From NCBI RefSeq assembly GCF_001998865.1, contig NZ_CP019607.1, positions 930,001-994,000 of the forward strand: 64,000 nucleotides of DNA. The letters are read 5' to 3'. Below the pieces are notes generated by a model that saw only the letters and a program-made list of their open reading frames with translations, searched no databases and was not told the DNA's origin. Source of the stretch: Tessaracoccus flavescens. Its GTDB lineage: Bacteria > Actinomycetota > Actinomycetes > Propionibacteriales > Propionibacteriaceae. Within the stretch, counting starts at the first letter, position 1. Each line of letters opens with the position of its first letter. Positions 9,241-17,318 of this stretch are shown here, one piece after another. Made by a program: the position numbers and the translations under genes.

Positions 9241-10145
9241 CGCTTGTCCCCCAGCGCGCGCAGGTAGCTGAACATGGTCCTCGGGCGGGCCGCGAGCCGC
9301 GTCGTCAGGTACTCGAACCAGGCCGGGCCGAAGGGGAGGTAGGTCCGCGAACGGTAGCCGATGTCGGTGAGCCGACGCTGCTCGAGCGGGCGGACGCCGT
9401 AGAACATCTGGAACTCGAACCCGTTGGCCGGCACGGCGTTGCGGTGCGCCAACTCCTGGGCGATCGCGATCAGCGTCGGATCGTGCGTGGCGAGCATGGC
9501 GTAGCCGCCGTCCTCCATCACCCGACGCAGGCACCGCACCAGCGCCTTCGACTTCTCACGCTCGGAGCGCAGGCCGATCGACCGCGGAACCGGGTACGAC
9601 CCGACGCAGAGCCTCACCCGCGCACCCTCCGCGGAGACGGAGGCGACCTCACGCTCCGACCTGCGGATGTCCGAGGGAAGGGTCAGGCCGAGGCTCCCGT
9701 GATGCGCGTGCACCCCACGCCAGAGACGCAGAGTCTCGTCGTAGGCCTCGGCGCCCTGCATCTCGAGCGTGACGACGGCGCCGCGCTGCTCGGCGGCGTC
9801 ACAGAGGTCTCGCAGACGTGACGCGGCGCTGGCCGGGTCGGTCCGGAGCCCGAGCGACGAGGGCTTGATGGAGAGCTCGGCGCCCACGGCGAGCGCATCG
9901 AGCACCTCGAGCGCATGGACGAGGGCGCCGGGTGTCTCCGCCTCGTCATTCGAGGTGGGCAGGTAAGCCAGCGAGACGAGCAGCCCCTGCCTGCGCAGTC
10001 GCTCGACGACCACGCGGGCCTCAGTTGCGTCCGCGCCCGCCACATAGCTGCTCGCGAACTCCTCCGCGACCCCCGAGGCGAGGGCGGCGTTGCGGACCCG
10101 ACCGGAGCGGATGAAACGGCGCACGGCCGTGCTGACAGTTGACAT
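9237..10145 (-). CDS. Proline dehydrogenase family protein
   Basis: A 302-residue FAD-dependent TIM-barrel enzyme oxidising proline to pyrroline-5-carboxylate in catabolism. Supporting motifs are LSIKPSSLGL, AVVTLEMQGAEAYDETL, VRLCVGSYP, YAMLATHDPTLI, FEFQMFYGVR and, near the end, YRSRTYLPFGPAWFEYLTTRL; this tail is the characteristic RxYxPxG..W..Y..RR substrate-binding region. The start is an ATG giving MSTVSTAVRRFIRSG. It is flanked by a sugar phosphate isomerase 4 bases upstream and the CPBP gene in 4-base overlap. With proC in the same region the window holds both directions of proline-P5C interconversion, but in separate operons. Confidence 0.88.
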   Translation of the reverse strand: MSTVSTAVRRFIRSGRVRNAALASGVAEEFASSYVAGADATEARVVVERLRRQGLLVSLAYLPTSNDEAETPGALVHALEVLDALAVGAELSIKPSSLGLRTDPASAASRLRDLCDAAEQRGAVVTLEMQGAEAYDETLRLWRGVHAHHGSLGLTLPSDIRRSEREVASVSAEGARVRLCVGSYPVPRSIGLRSEREKSKALVRCLRRVMEDGGYAMLATHDPTLIAIAQELAHRNAVPANGFEFQMFYGVRPLEQRRLTDIGYRSRTYLPFGPAWFEYLTTRLAARPRTMFSYLRALGDKR

Positions 10146-10149
10146 GTGC

Positions 10150-10950
10150 TCAGCGCCTCCGTGCCAGGCCGGCGTCCATGGCCTTGCGGATGTTGGCGAG
10201 CGCCTCACCGAGAAGCTCCTCGCGTTCATGCCTCGACTTGGCGCGCCGCGACGAGACCTCAAGCACGATGTGGCCCTCGTAGCCGGTCTCCGCCAGATGC
10301 TCGAGAACCTCCCAGGCCGACTGGTCGCCCTCACCCGGCATCAGGTGCTCGTCCTTGAAGGAGCCGCGCCCGTCTGTGAGGTGGACGTGGGCCAACCGGT
10401 CTCCCCAGGCGTGGATGAGATCCATCGACTGGCGCTGCGACGTCGAGGCGTGCGAGAGGTCGAGGGTGAGATGGTCGTAGTCGTAGGGGGTGGGATCCCA
10501 GCCGGGGAGGTAGGCCTGGAAGTGCCGTCCCGGAGTCCGCCAGGGATACATGTTCTCGACGGCGTAGATCACGTCGGACTCGGCGTTGAGCTTCTTGACC
10601 CCCTCGACGAAGCCCGCGCCGTACTCGCGCTGCCAGCGAAAGGGCGGATGCACCACCACGACGTTGCCGCCGAGCTGTTTCACCGCCTCCCCGGAGCGTC
10701 GCAGCTTGTCCCAGGAGTCGGAGCCCCAGGTGCTCTGCGTGACGAGCAGCGTCGGCGCGTGCACCGAATGGACGGGAACGCCGTGGTAGTCGGCGAGCTT
10801 GGCGACCGAGCCGATGTCTGTGGAGAGCGTGTCGACGCCGACCATCAGTTCGACGCCGTCGTAGCCGAGATCTGAGGCGAGTTCGAATGCGCTGGTGGAC
10901 GCCTCGGGAAACACCGAGGTGGTCGAGAGAAGGACCTTCGACGTGGGCAC
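10150..10950 (-). CDS. Sugar phosphate isomerase/epimerase (AP endonuclease 2-like TIM barrel)
   Basis: A 266-residue xylose-isomerase-like TIM barrel. Metal ligands of the family can be traced in VELMVG, VHSVHAPTLL, VVVHPPFRW, IYAVENMYPW, LTLDLSHAS, LAHVHLTDGRG and HIVLEVSSRR. The substrate is unknown; the same fold covers hydroxypyruvate isomerase, inosose dehydratase and endonuclease IV. I took the GTG at 10950 (VPTSKVLLSTTS) because family proteins begin at that strand. It starts a minus-strand operon with proline dehydrogenase and is divergent from the VOC gene across about 96 bases. Confidence 0.8.
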   Translation of the reverse strand: MPTSKVLLSTTSVFPEASTSAFELASDLGYDGVELMVGVDTLSTDIGSVAKLADYHGVPVHSVHAPTLLVTQSTWGSDSWDKLRRSGEAVKQLGGNVVVVHPPFRWQREYGAGFVEGVKKLNAESDVIYAVENMYPWRTPGRHFQAYLPGWDPTPYDYDHLTLDLSHASTSQRQSMDLIHAWGDRLAHVHLTDGRGSFKDEHLMPGEGDQSAWEVLEHLAETGYEGHIVLEVSSRRAKSRHEREELLGEALANIRKAMDAGLARRR

Positions 10951-11046
10951 GGAGTAAACACTACCGCGCAGTCGTGGCGCAGCCCGGTGCCTGTCGAGAC
11001 GCGCCCCGATTTCGTGGGGAGGGTACCTGGGGGCGAGAATGAGGGC

Positions 11047-11685
11047 ATGCACGTCGACCATCTCATGTTCGCGACCGGTCCGGACGGCCTCAAGGCGGAG
11101 GCGGCCCGGCTCGCTGACGCGCTTGGCACGCAGTACAAGGATGGTGGCTTCCATCCCCGATTCGGCACGCGCAACCACATCATCCCCCTGGCAGGCTCCC
11201 GCTACATCGAGGTCGTCGAGGTCCTCGATCATCCTGCGGCGGACAAGGCGGCTTTCGGGCAGGCCGTGCGCGCCCGCTCGGACATGGGCGGTGGCTGGCT
11301 CGGGTGGGTCGTGAGCGTCGCCGACATCGCTCCGTACGAGCTGCGCCTCGAGCGCTCCGCCGTCCCCGGTTCGCGCCAGTTCCCCGACGGTCGCCGCCTC
11401 GAGTGGTCGCAGATCGGCATCCGCGGCCTGATCGCCGATCCCCAGCTGCCCTACTTCCTCGAGTGGAAGTCCGACGACTCGCTGCGCCCCTCCGCCCTTG
11501 CGGGCGACGTCAGCCTCGACTCGATGCAGATCTCCGGATCCGCGGAGCGCCTGTCCGAGTGGCTCGGCCTTGAGGTCGGAGACGAACTCGACGGCGTCGC
11601 GCTCGACCTGGTCGCTCCCCGCGGCATGCCGGGCATCAACAGCGTCACCTTCCGCAACGGCGCGGGCGACCTCGTCACCATCTGA
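11047..11685 (+). CDS. VOC superfamily glyoxalase-like domain protein
   Basis: A 212-residue protein starting MHVDHLMFATGPDGL, the typical first strand and metal-binding histidine of the Glyoxalase-like domain (PF13468 type). GTRNHIIPLAGSRYIEVVEV supplies the next histidine and glutamate. A second half-module around residues 150-212 may be the paired VOC unit. The reaction is unknown. An ATG with GAGGGC just upstream supports the start. It is followed 41 bases later by radA in the same direction. Confidence 0.82.
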   Translation: MHVDHLMFATGPDGLKAEAARLADALGTQYKDGGFHPRFGTRNHIIPLAGSRYIEVVEVLDHPAADKAAFGQAVRARSDMGGGWLGWVVSVADIAPYELRLERSAVPGSRQFPDGRRLEWSQIGIRGLIADPQLPYFLEWKSDDSLRPSALAGDVSLDSMQISGSAERLSEWLGLEVGDELDGVALDLVAPRGMPGINSVTFRNGAGDLVTI

Positions 11686-11726
11686 GCCCTGAGGGATCTG
11701 TCGGTCCGGCCAACTAGGCTCTGACC

Positions 11727-13118
11727 GTGGCGAAGAAGCAGGATTCCTACCAGTGCACCGAGTGCGGCTGGTCCTCCACCAGGTGGGTCGGCCGCTGTGG
11801 TGAATGTCAGGCGTGGGGCACCGTCGTCGAACGGGGTGCCCCGAAGCTGCGCTCCGTCGCGTCGTCGGTCCCCGTCGACCAGGCCGTCCCGATCTCGCAG
11901 GTGCCGACCGACCAGGCGGCCCGCCGCCTGACCACGATCGCCGAACTCGACCGCGTCCTCGGCGATGGCCTCGTGCCTGGGGCCGTCGTGCTGCTCGCAG
12001 GCGAGCCGGGGGTCGGCAAGTCCACCCTGCTGCTCGACGTCGCAGCGAAGTGGGCGCGGTCGGGTGAGACGACGCTGTACATCTCCGGCGAGGAGTCGGC
12101 CTCCCAGGTGCGGCTGCGCGCCGAGCGCACCGGCGCCATGGACGACTCGCTGTACCTGGCCTCCGAGAACGATCTCGGCACCGTGCTCGGCCACGTCGAA
12201 TCGGTGCGCCCCTCGCTGCTGGTCGTCGACTCCGTGCAGACCATCGCGACCGCTGAGGCCGACGGCGCCCCCGGCGGCCCGAGCCAGGTCCGCGAGGTCA
12301 CCGGAGCGCTCGCCCGCGTCGCGAAGCGTGAGGGGATGGCGGTGATCGTCGTCGGCCACGTCACCAAGGACGGCGCGATCGCGGGCCCGCGCACCCTCGA
12401 ACACCTCGTGGACGTGGTGCTCACCTTCGAGGGCGACCGGCACTCCGGCTTCCGGATGGTCCGCGCGACCAAGAACCGCTTCGGCCCGGCAGACGAGGTG
12501 GGCTGCTTCGAGATGAGCGAGACCGGCATCGTGGAGGTGCCCGACCCGTCCGGGCTCTTCACGACGGCCCACGCCGAGCCGGTGCCCGGCACCTGCGTCA
12601 CCGTCACCCTCGAGGGGCGCCGCCCGCTGCTCGCGGAGATCCAGGCCCTCGTCGCCCCCTCCCCCAACCAGTCGTCGCCGCGGCGCACCACCCACGGTCT
12701 CGACAACTCGCGCATCGCCATGGTCCTTGCCGTCCTCGAACGCAAGGCACGGCTCCCGCTCTCGGCACACGACGTCTACGTCTCGACGGTGGGCGGCGCA
12801 CGGGTCACCGATCCGTCGGTCGACCTGTCGGCCGCCATCGCCATCGCATCCGCCGCACTCGACAGGCACTACCCGCGTCGGCTGCTCGCGCTCGGCGAGG
12901 TCGGCCTCGCCGGCGATCTGCGCCGCGTCCCCGGGGTGGAGCGGCGGCTCGCCGAGGCAGGAAGGCTCGGCTTCGAGTTCGCCGTCGTGCCGCGGGGTTC
13001 GCGCGATGTCACCGTCAAGGTTCCGCGACTCGGCGGGCTGCGCGTCGTCGAGGTCGACTCGCTGGCCGATGCGCTCGGGGTGCTCGACCTGCGTCGCGCC
13101 ACGAAGGAGAAGGAGTAG
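11727..13118 (+). CDS. radA: DNA repair protein RadA
   Basis: A 463-residue RecA-related ATPase that promotes branch migration in homologous recombination. The N-terminal C4 zinc finger is clear (CTEC at about 10-13 and CGEC at about 24-27), then the Walker A motif GEPGVGKST, VDSVQTI, the RadA-specific KNRFG signature (TKNRFGPADEVG), and a C-terminal Lon-like domain with PSVDLSAAIAIASA. GTG start. In many actinobacteria it stands next to disA; here the MerR/HEAT pair lies between them. Confidence 0.96.
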   Translation: MAKKQDSYQCTECGWSSTRWVGRCGECQAWGTVVERGAPKLRSVASSVPVDQAVPISQVPTDQAARRLTTIAELDRVLGDGLVPGAVVLLAGEPGVGKSTLLLDVAAKWARSGETTLYISGEESASQVRLRAERTGAMDDSLYLASENDLGTVLGHVESVRPSLLVVDSVQTIATAEADGAPGGPSQVREVTGALARVAKREGMAVIVVGHVTKDGAIAGPRTLEHLVDVVLTFEGDRHSGFRMVRATKNRFGPADEVGCFEMSETGIVEVPDPSGLFTTAHAEPVPGTCVTVTLEGRRPLLAEIQALVAPSPNQSSPRRTTHGLDNSRIAMVLAVLERKARLPLSAHDVYVSTVGGARVTDPSVDLSAAIAIASAALDRHYPRRLLALGEVGLAGDLRRVPGVERRLAEAGRLGFEFAVVPRGSRDVTVKVPRLGGLRVVEVDSLADALGVLDLRRATKEKE

Positions 13119-13122
13119 CCGG

Positions 13123-14196
13123 GTGGAGGAATGGCTGCGGATCGGCGAGGTCGCGAGGCGCACCGGCCTGACTCACCGGACGCTGCGCCACTACGACGAG
13201 ATCGGCCTGCTCCGCCCGAGCGGGCGAACCGATGTCGACTACCGGCTCTATGCCCGCAAGGACCTCGACCGGCTGCTCGCGATCCAGCACCTCAAGGCGT
13301 TGGGGCTGTCCCTTGGCGAGATCTCCGAGGCCCTCGATGAGGGTGGTGACGCGGCAGAACTGCTCGGCAGGCACGCAGCGGTCGTAGAGGCGAGGATCGC
13401 CCAGGAGCAGGAGCTGCTCTCCACGCTGCGCAGGCTCCAGCGCGCCGCGAACGCCGGGTGGGATGAGGTCCTGCGCGCCATCGAACTCACTGAGCGGCTG
13501 CGCCACCCAGAGCCGGAGGTCCGGTTCCGCGCCGCGCTGACCGAAGCGCCGGACGCACCCACCGATGTGCTGATCGAACTGCTGAGCGACCCGGTGGCCG
13601 GGGTGCGCGAGGGCGCGACCTGGGCGGTGGCCCAGCGTCCCGAGATCCGCGAGGAACTGATCGCCACCATGCTGCACGGCGACGCCGAAACGCGCCACTC
13701 CCTCGCCCACGCCCTTGGGAAGCTGCGCGATCCCGCCTCCGTCGCGACGCTGCGCACGCTGCTCACCGACCCGGACGAGCTGGTCGCGACAAAGGCCGCG
13801 TTCAGCCTCGGCCAGGTGGGCGGCGAGGAGGCCGCGCGGGCCCTCGTCGGCGCCCTCGGGGAGTGCCGCGCCCAGGTCGGCGACGAGGCGGGCTCGGCGC
13901 TGGCGCGGATCGACGGCGCGCTCCCGTTCGTCGTCGAGGCGCTCGCGGACGGTTCCGCCGTGGTCAGGGAACGGGCGGCGGACGCGTTGGCGCTGCTCGG
14001 GGATGCCGGAGCCACCGAGGCCCTCATCGCCGCACTCTCCGACGCGGAGGAGCCGGTGCGTTTCGCGGCTCTCGTCGCGCTCGGCCACCTGGAAGGCGAA
14101 CTAGCCGGGCGCGCCGTCGAGGAGGCTCAACACTCCCCCGACGAACGCACCCGGCTCGTGGCACGGCGGCTCGTGGCCGACCGTCAGCCCAGGTAG
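13123..14196 (+). CDS. MerR-family regulator with C-terminal HEAT repeats
   Basis: A 357-residue protein. Residues about 1-75 are a MerR winged helix (WLRIGEVARRTGLTHRTLRHYDEIGLL, then YARKDLDRLLAIQHLKALGL). Residues about 75-115 form the dimerisation coiled coil (RIAQEQELLSTLRRLQRAAN). From about 130 onward there are repeated HEAT/PBS-lyase-like helical pairs (VREGATWAVAQ, TRHSLAHALGKL, ATKAAFSLGQVGG, VRERAADALALLGD, VRFAALVALGHLEG) in place of a small-molecule or metal pocket. GTG start 4 bases after radA. Its 3' end overlaps the convergent HEAT gene by 13 bases. The repeats suggest sensing by protein contact; that is inference. Confidence 0.85.
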   Translation: MEEWLRIGEVARRTGLTHRTLRHYDEIGLLRPSGRTDVDYRLYARKDLDRLLAIQHLKALGLSLGEISEALDEGGDAAELLGRHAAVVEARIAQEQELLSTLRRLQRAANAGWDEVLRAIELTERLRHPEPEVRFRAALTEAPDAPTDVLIELLSDPVAGVREGATWAVAQRPEIREELIATMLHGDAETRHSLAHALGKLRDPASVATLRTLLTDPDELVATKAAFSLGQVGGEEAARALVGALGECRAQVGDEAGSALARIDGALPFVVEALADGSAVVRERAADALALLGDAGATEALIAALSDAEEPVRFAALVALGHLEGELAGRAVEEAQHSPDERTRLVARRLVADRQPR

Positions 14197-14921
14197 GCCT
14201 TCGCAACCTTTGCGACCAGCGGGTCGCCGCCGTCGACGAGACGTCGCAGCCCCGCCTCCGAGCTCTCCCCCAGCTGGCCGAGGGCGGCGATGGCGGCGAG
14301 CCTCACGGCGGGCTCCGCGTCAGCGGCGGCCTCCTCGAGTTTTGCGGCCGCGGAGGCGGCCTCCTCGCCCAGGTGGCCGAGCGACTCGGCGGCGTGCTCG
14401 CGCACCTCGGCGTCCCCGCTGGAGAGCGCACTGATGAGGGCGGGAACGGAGGCGTCGCCGAGGGAGTGGAAGGCGTTGGTGAGCGCGTCGCGCTGGTGCA
14501 GGTCCCCGTCACCGAGGCGGGTGGCCAGCAGGTCGACGGCGGAGGCTCCTCCCGTGTTGACCGCGGCGCGGTAGGCCTTGATCGCCACATCGGGGTCCTC
14601 GTCGGCGACGAGGCGGCTCACCGCCTCGAAGTGCCGGGAGTCTCCCACCTTCGAGATGACGTGGGCGGCGGTGCGCCGCTCGCCCGGGTCGTCGCTGCCG
14701 ACCATCTCGAGCAGGACGGGGCCGGCCGTCTCGGCGTGCTGGACGATCGCCCAGGTGAGGTCCTCGCGGACGCAGGAGTTCTCCTCGACGCGGATCCGGT
14801 CGAGAAGGGCAGGCACGACGCTCGGATCCGAGGCCGCGCCCATGGCGAGTGCCGCCTCGCGGCGGTCGCTGCCCTCGGGGCTGCCGAGGGCCTGAATCAG
14901 GGTAGTGGTCGTTGCATTCAT
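14184..14921 (-). CDS. HEAT-repeat domain protein
   Basis: A 245-residue soluble protein made almost entirely of HEAT/PBS-lyase-type repeats of about 30 residues (RREAALAMGAASDPSVVPAL, VREDLTWAIVQH, ERRTAAHVISKVGD, HQRDALTNAFHSLGDASVPAL, VREHAAESLGHLGE, VRLAAIAALGQLGE). There is no signal peptide or catalytic motif. It converges on the MerR-HEAT gene with a 13-base 3' overlap, and its promoter has the unusual 19-bp spacer and dyad of MerR targets, so the two are very likely a regulator-target pair. The biochemical role is unknown. Confidence 0.85.
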   Translation of the reverse strand: MNATTTTLIQALGSPEGSDRREAALAMGAASDPSVVPALLDRIRVEENSCVREDLTWAIVQHAETAGPVLLEMVGSDDPGERRTAAHVISKVGDSRHFEAVSRLVADEDPDVAIKAYRAAVNTGGASAVDLLATRLGDGDLHQRDALTNAFHSLGDASVPALISALSSGDAEVREHAAESLGHLGEEAASAAAKLEEAAADAEPAVRLAAIAALGQLGESSEAGLRRLVDGGDPLVAKVAKAYLG

Positions 14922-14928
14922 GTCCTCG

Positions 14929-14959
14929 ACGCTAAACCCTTACGTCGCGTGAGGGTCAA
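14929..14959 (-). promoter_or_regulatory. MerR-type promoter/operator of the HEAT gene (19-bp spacer)
   Basis: On the minus strand TTGACC (14959-14954) and TAGCGT (14934-14929) are separated by 19 bases, the overlong spacer diagnostic of MerR-activated promoters. The spacer is filled by a near-perfect 21-bp dyad at 14936-14956, with arms ACCCTCACG and CGTAAGGGT around CGA; only one pair is mismatched. The ATG of the HEAT gene is only 8 bases from the -10, so the leader is very short or absent. Confidence 0.75.
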
Positions 14960-15073
14960 ATGCCCCCTGGCGTCGCAGGTCACCAGCACCTCCGGGCCAT
15001 CCACTCACGCTGGGCGGCAACAACTGCACCGGGCGACACTAGACTGATCACGCAGTCCGACCAGGAGAACCAC

Positions 15074-16111
15074 TTGCCCAAATCGACAGTCCGCCGATAC
15101 CTGAAGCTGTTGGCGCCCGGGACACCGCTGCGCGCTGGCATCGACCGGATCCTGCACGGACGTACCGGCGCGCTGATCGTGCTCGGGAACAACACCCAGG
15201 TGCAGCAGGTCTCCTCGGGAGGGTTCAAGATCGGGGTCGAGTGCACCGAGCAGTCCCTGCGCGAGCTCGCGAAGCTCGACGGCGCGATCGTGCTGTCGAA
15301 CGACCTGTCCCACATCGTCGCCGCGGGCGTGCACCTCGTGCCTGCCGGTGACCTCCCGACCGCCGAGACGGGCACCCGGCACCGCTCCGCCGACCGGACG
15401 GCCCAGGTGGCCCGGATCCCCGTCGTGACCGTTTCCGCCTCGATGTCGACGGTCTCGATGTTCCACGAGGGTCACCGCCACATCGTCGAGACCGTCCCGC
15501 AGGTCATCTCGCGGGCCAACCAGACGCTCGCCGCTCTCTCCAGGGTGGTCACCCGGCTCGGCGACCTGATGGACCAGTTCACGCCGCTCGAGATGGCCGA
15601 GACCGTCACCCTGCGCGACCTCACCCACGTCGTCCACCGTCTCGAACTGACCCGACGACTCTCCTCGGAGATGCAGTTCCACATCGATCTGCTCGGCATC
15701 GAGGGCAGGATGGTCGCGCTCCAGCACGCCGAACTGGCCGCCAACTTCTACGGCATCGGCGACCTGCTGGTGGCCGACTACGCGGGCAACGTGTCGGATC
15801 CATCCGAGTTCGACCTCGCGAAGCTGCACAACTTCTCCCCAGAGGAGCTGTTCAGCGGGCAACTGGTCGCGGAACGACTCGGTTTCGGCACCGGCGCCAA
15901 CCTCGAACAGCACGTCGAGACGCGCGGCATCCGCCTGCTCACGAAGGTCGGCAGGCTGCCAGCGTCTCTTGTCACCAAACTCATCGACGACTTCACGCTG
16001 CAGGAGCTGTTCGGCGCCTCGGTGAGTGTCCTGATGGAGATCGAGGGGATCGGCCCCACGCGCGCGCGCCAGATCCGCGACGCCCTGCTGCGCATCACTG
16101 AGACGAGTTGA
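15074..16111 (+). CDS. disA: DNA integrity scanning protein DisA, diadenylate cyclase
   Basis: A 345-residue octameric enzyme that makes cyclic di-AMP from two ATP and pauses on branched DNA. The DAC domain shows the catalytic LDGAIVLSNDLSHIVAAG and the RHRSA motif (TRHRSADRTAQ). The middle is a helical spine, and the C-terminus a RuvA-like helix-hairpin-helix (LMEIEGIGPTRARQIRDALL). I chose a TTG start because AGGAG stands 7 bases upstream and the protein then begins LPKSTVRRYLKLLAPG, as in the family. It lies divergently from the HEAT gene and close to radA, its usual functional neighbour. Confidence 0.94.
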   Translation: MPKSTVRRYLKLLAPGTPLRAGIDRILHGRTGALIVLGNNTQVQQVSSGGFKIGVECTEQSLRELAKLDGAIVLSNDLSHIVAAGVHLVPAGDLPTAETGTRHRSADRTAQVARIPVVTVSASMSTVSMFHEGHRHIVETVPQVISRANQTLAALSRVVTRLGDLMDQFTPLEMAETVTLRDLTHVVHRLELTRRLSSEMQFHIDLLGIEGRMVALQHAELAANFYGIGDLLVADYAGNVSDPSEFDLAKLHNFSPEELFSGQLVAERLGFGTGANLEQHVETRGIRLLTKVGRLPASLVTKLIDDFTLQELFGASVSVLMEIEGIGPTRARQIRDALLRITETS

Positions 16112-16144
16112 TCGGTCTGAGCGCCGGCGGCTAGGCTGGAAGCC

Positions 16145-16236
16145 ACACAGGGGAGCGCCTCGAGGCGCTGAGAGTGCGGACAGAGCCGCAGACCCTCAAA
16201 CCTGATCCGGCTAGCACCGGCGTAGGGAGTGGGACC
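16145..16236 (+). promoter_or_regulatory. TPP riboswitch (THI element)
   Basis: The conserved THI-box blocks appear in order: ACAGGGGAGC, CTGAGAGT, AGACCCTCAAACCTGATC, CTAGCACCGGCGTAGGGAGTG. They lie 38-40 bases upstream of the thiB start codon. No separate terminator hairpin follows, and the ribosome binding site GAGGAGAG lies shortly downstream, so translational control is more likely than attenuation. It would lower thiamine uptake when cellular thiamine pyrophosphate is high. Confidence 0.95.
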
Positions 16237-16274
16237 TCCCCGGCATGTGCCGGGCCTCCGAGAGGAGAGAAATC

Positions 16275-17318
16275 ATGAAACCGCTGTCAACGGCTGTCAT
16301 CGCCGGCGCACTGATCGCGCTCAGCGCCTGCGGAACCCCGGCGCAGGAGCAGACGGGGAACCCGGGTGCACCCAGCGAGAGCGAAACGCTCACCGTCGTC
16401 ACCCACGACGCGTTCACGCTTCCCGACGAGTTGAAGGAGAAGTTCGCCGAGGAATCGGGCTACAAGGTCACCTATGTCGCGCCGGGGGACTCCGGAACAC
16501 TGGTCAACCAACTCGTGCTCACCAAGGACGCACCGCTGGGCGATGTCGTCTACGGCATCGACAACACCTTCGCCTCGCGCGCAAGCGATGAGGGAGTGCT
16601 GGTCGACTACGAGTCGCCCGCCCTTCCCGGGAACGCGCAGCAGTTCGCGGCGGACCAGCTGACCCCGATCGACTTCGGCGACGTGTGCATCAACGCCGAC
16701 AAGGCCTGGTTCGAGGAGCGGAAGCTGGACGTGCCCACCACGCTCGACGACCTGACCGACCCCGAGTACAAGGACCTCCTCGTGCTCACCAATCCGGCCT
16801 CGTCCTCCCCCGGCCTGGCCTTCCTGCTCGCCACCATCGGGGCCAAGGGCGAGGACGGCTATCTCGACTACTGGAAGGCGCTGCAGGACAACGGCGCGAA
16901 GATCGACTCCGACTGGACGGAGGCCTACTACACCGACTTCTCCGGAGCCGACGGTGACGGTCCCCGTCCGCTCGTGTTGAGCTACGCGACCTCGCCCGCC
17001 TACACGGTCGACGGCGAGTCGAGCACGACCGAGGCCCTGCTCGGCACCTGTTTCCGGCAGATCGAATACGCGGGGATCCTGAAGGGTGCCGCCAACGAGA
17101 TCGGCGCGCGCAAGTTCATCGACTTCATGCTCAGCCCGGAGGTGCAGTCGGCGATTCCGGAGAACCTCTACATGTATCCCGCCGTGATCGACACCGAACT
17201 GCCGGAGGACTGGGCGCGGTTCGCGCCGTTGGCCAGCAGCCCGATCGAGGTCCCGGCCGAGGAGATCGGGGCGAACCGGGACCGCTGGATCCAGGAATGG
17301 ACCGAGGCCATCGGCTGA
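16275..17318 (+). CDS. thiB: Thiamine ABC transporter substrate-binding lipoprotein
   Basis: A 347-residue lipoprotein with a signal peptide ending LIALSACG (lipobox cysteine), followed by a type II periplasmic-binding fold starting TLTVVTHDAF as in ThiB/TbpA. DAPLGDVVYGIDNTFASRA and PLVLSYATSPAYTV are family-typical ligand loops. It directly follows a TPP riboswitch and is followed by permease and ATPase genes, which fixes the substrate as thiamine or a phosphate ester. The ATG is preceded by a strong GAGGAGAG. Confidence 0.93.
   Translation: MKPLSTAVIAGALIALSACGTPAQEQTGNPGAPSESETLTVVTHDAFTLPDELKEKFAEESGYKVTYVAPGDSGTLVNQLVLTKDAPLGDVVYGIDNTFASRASDEGVLVDYESPALPGNAQQFAADQLTPIDFGDVCINADKAWFEERKLDVPTTLDDLTDPEYKDLLVLTNPASSSPGLAFLLATIGAKGEDGYLDYWKALQDNGAKIDSDWTEAYYTDFSGADGDGPRPLVLSYATSPAYTVDGESSTTEALLGTCFRQIEYAGILKGAANEIGARKFIDFMLSPEVQSAIPENLYMYPAVIDTELPEDWARFAPLASSPIEVPAEEIGANRDRWIQEWTEAIG

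Noticed and set aside
11451..13163. A 570-codon minus-strand open frame opposite radA
   Set aside because: Shadow of radA; the radA side has a zinc finger, Walker A and KNRFG motifs.
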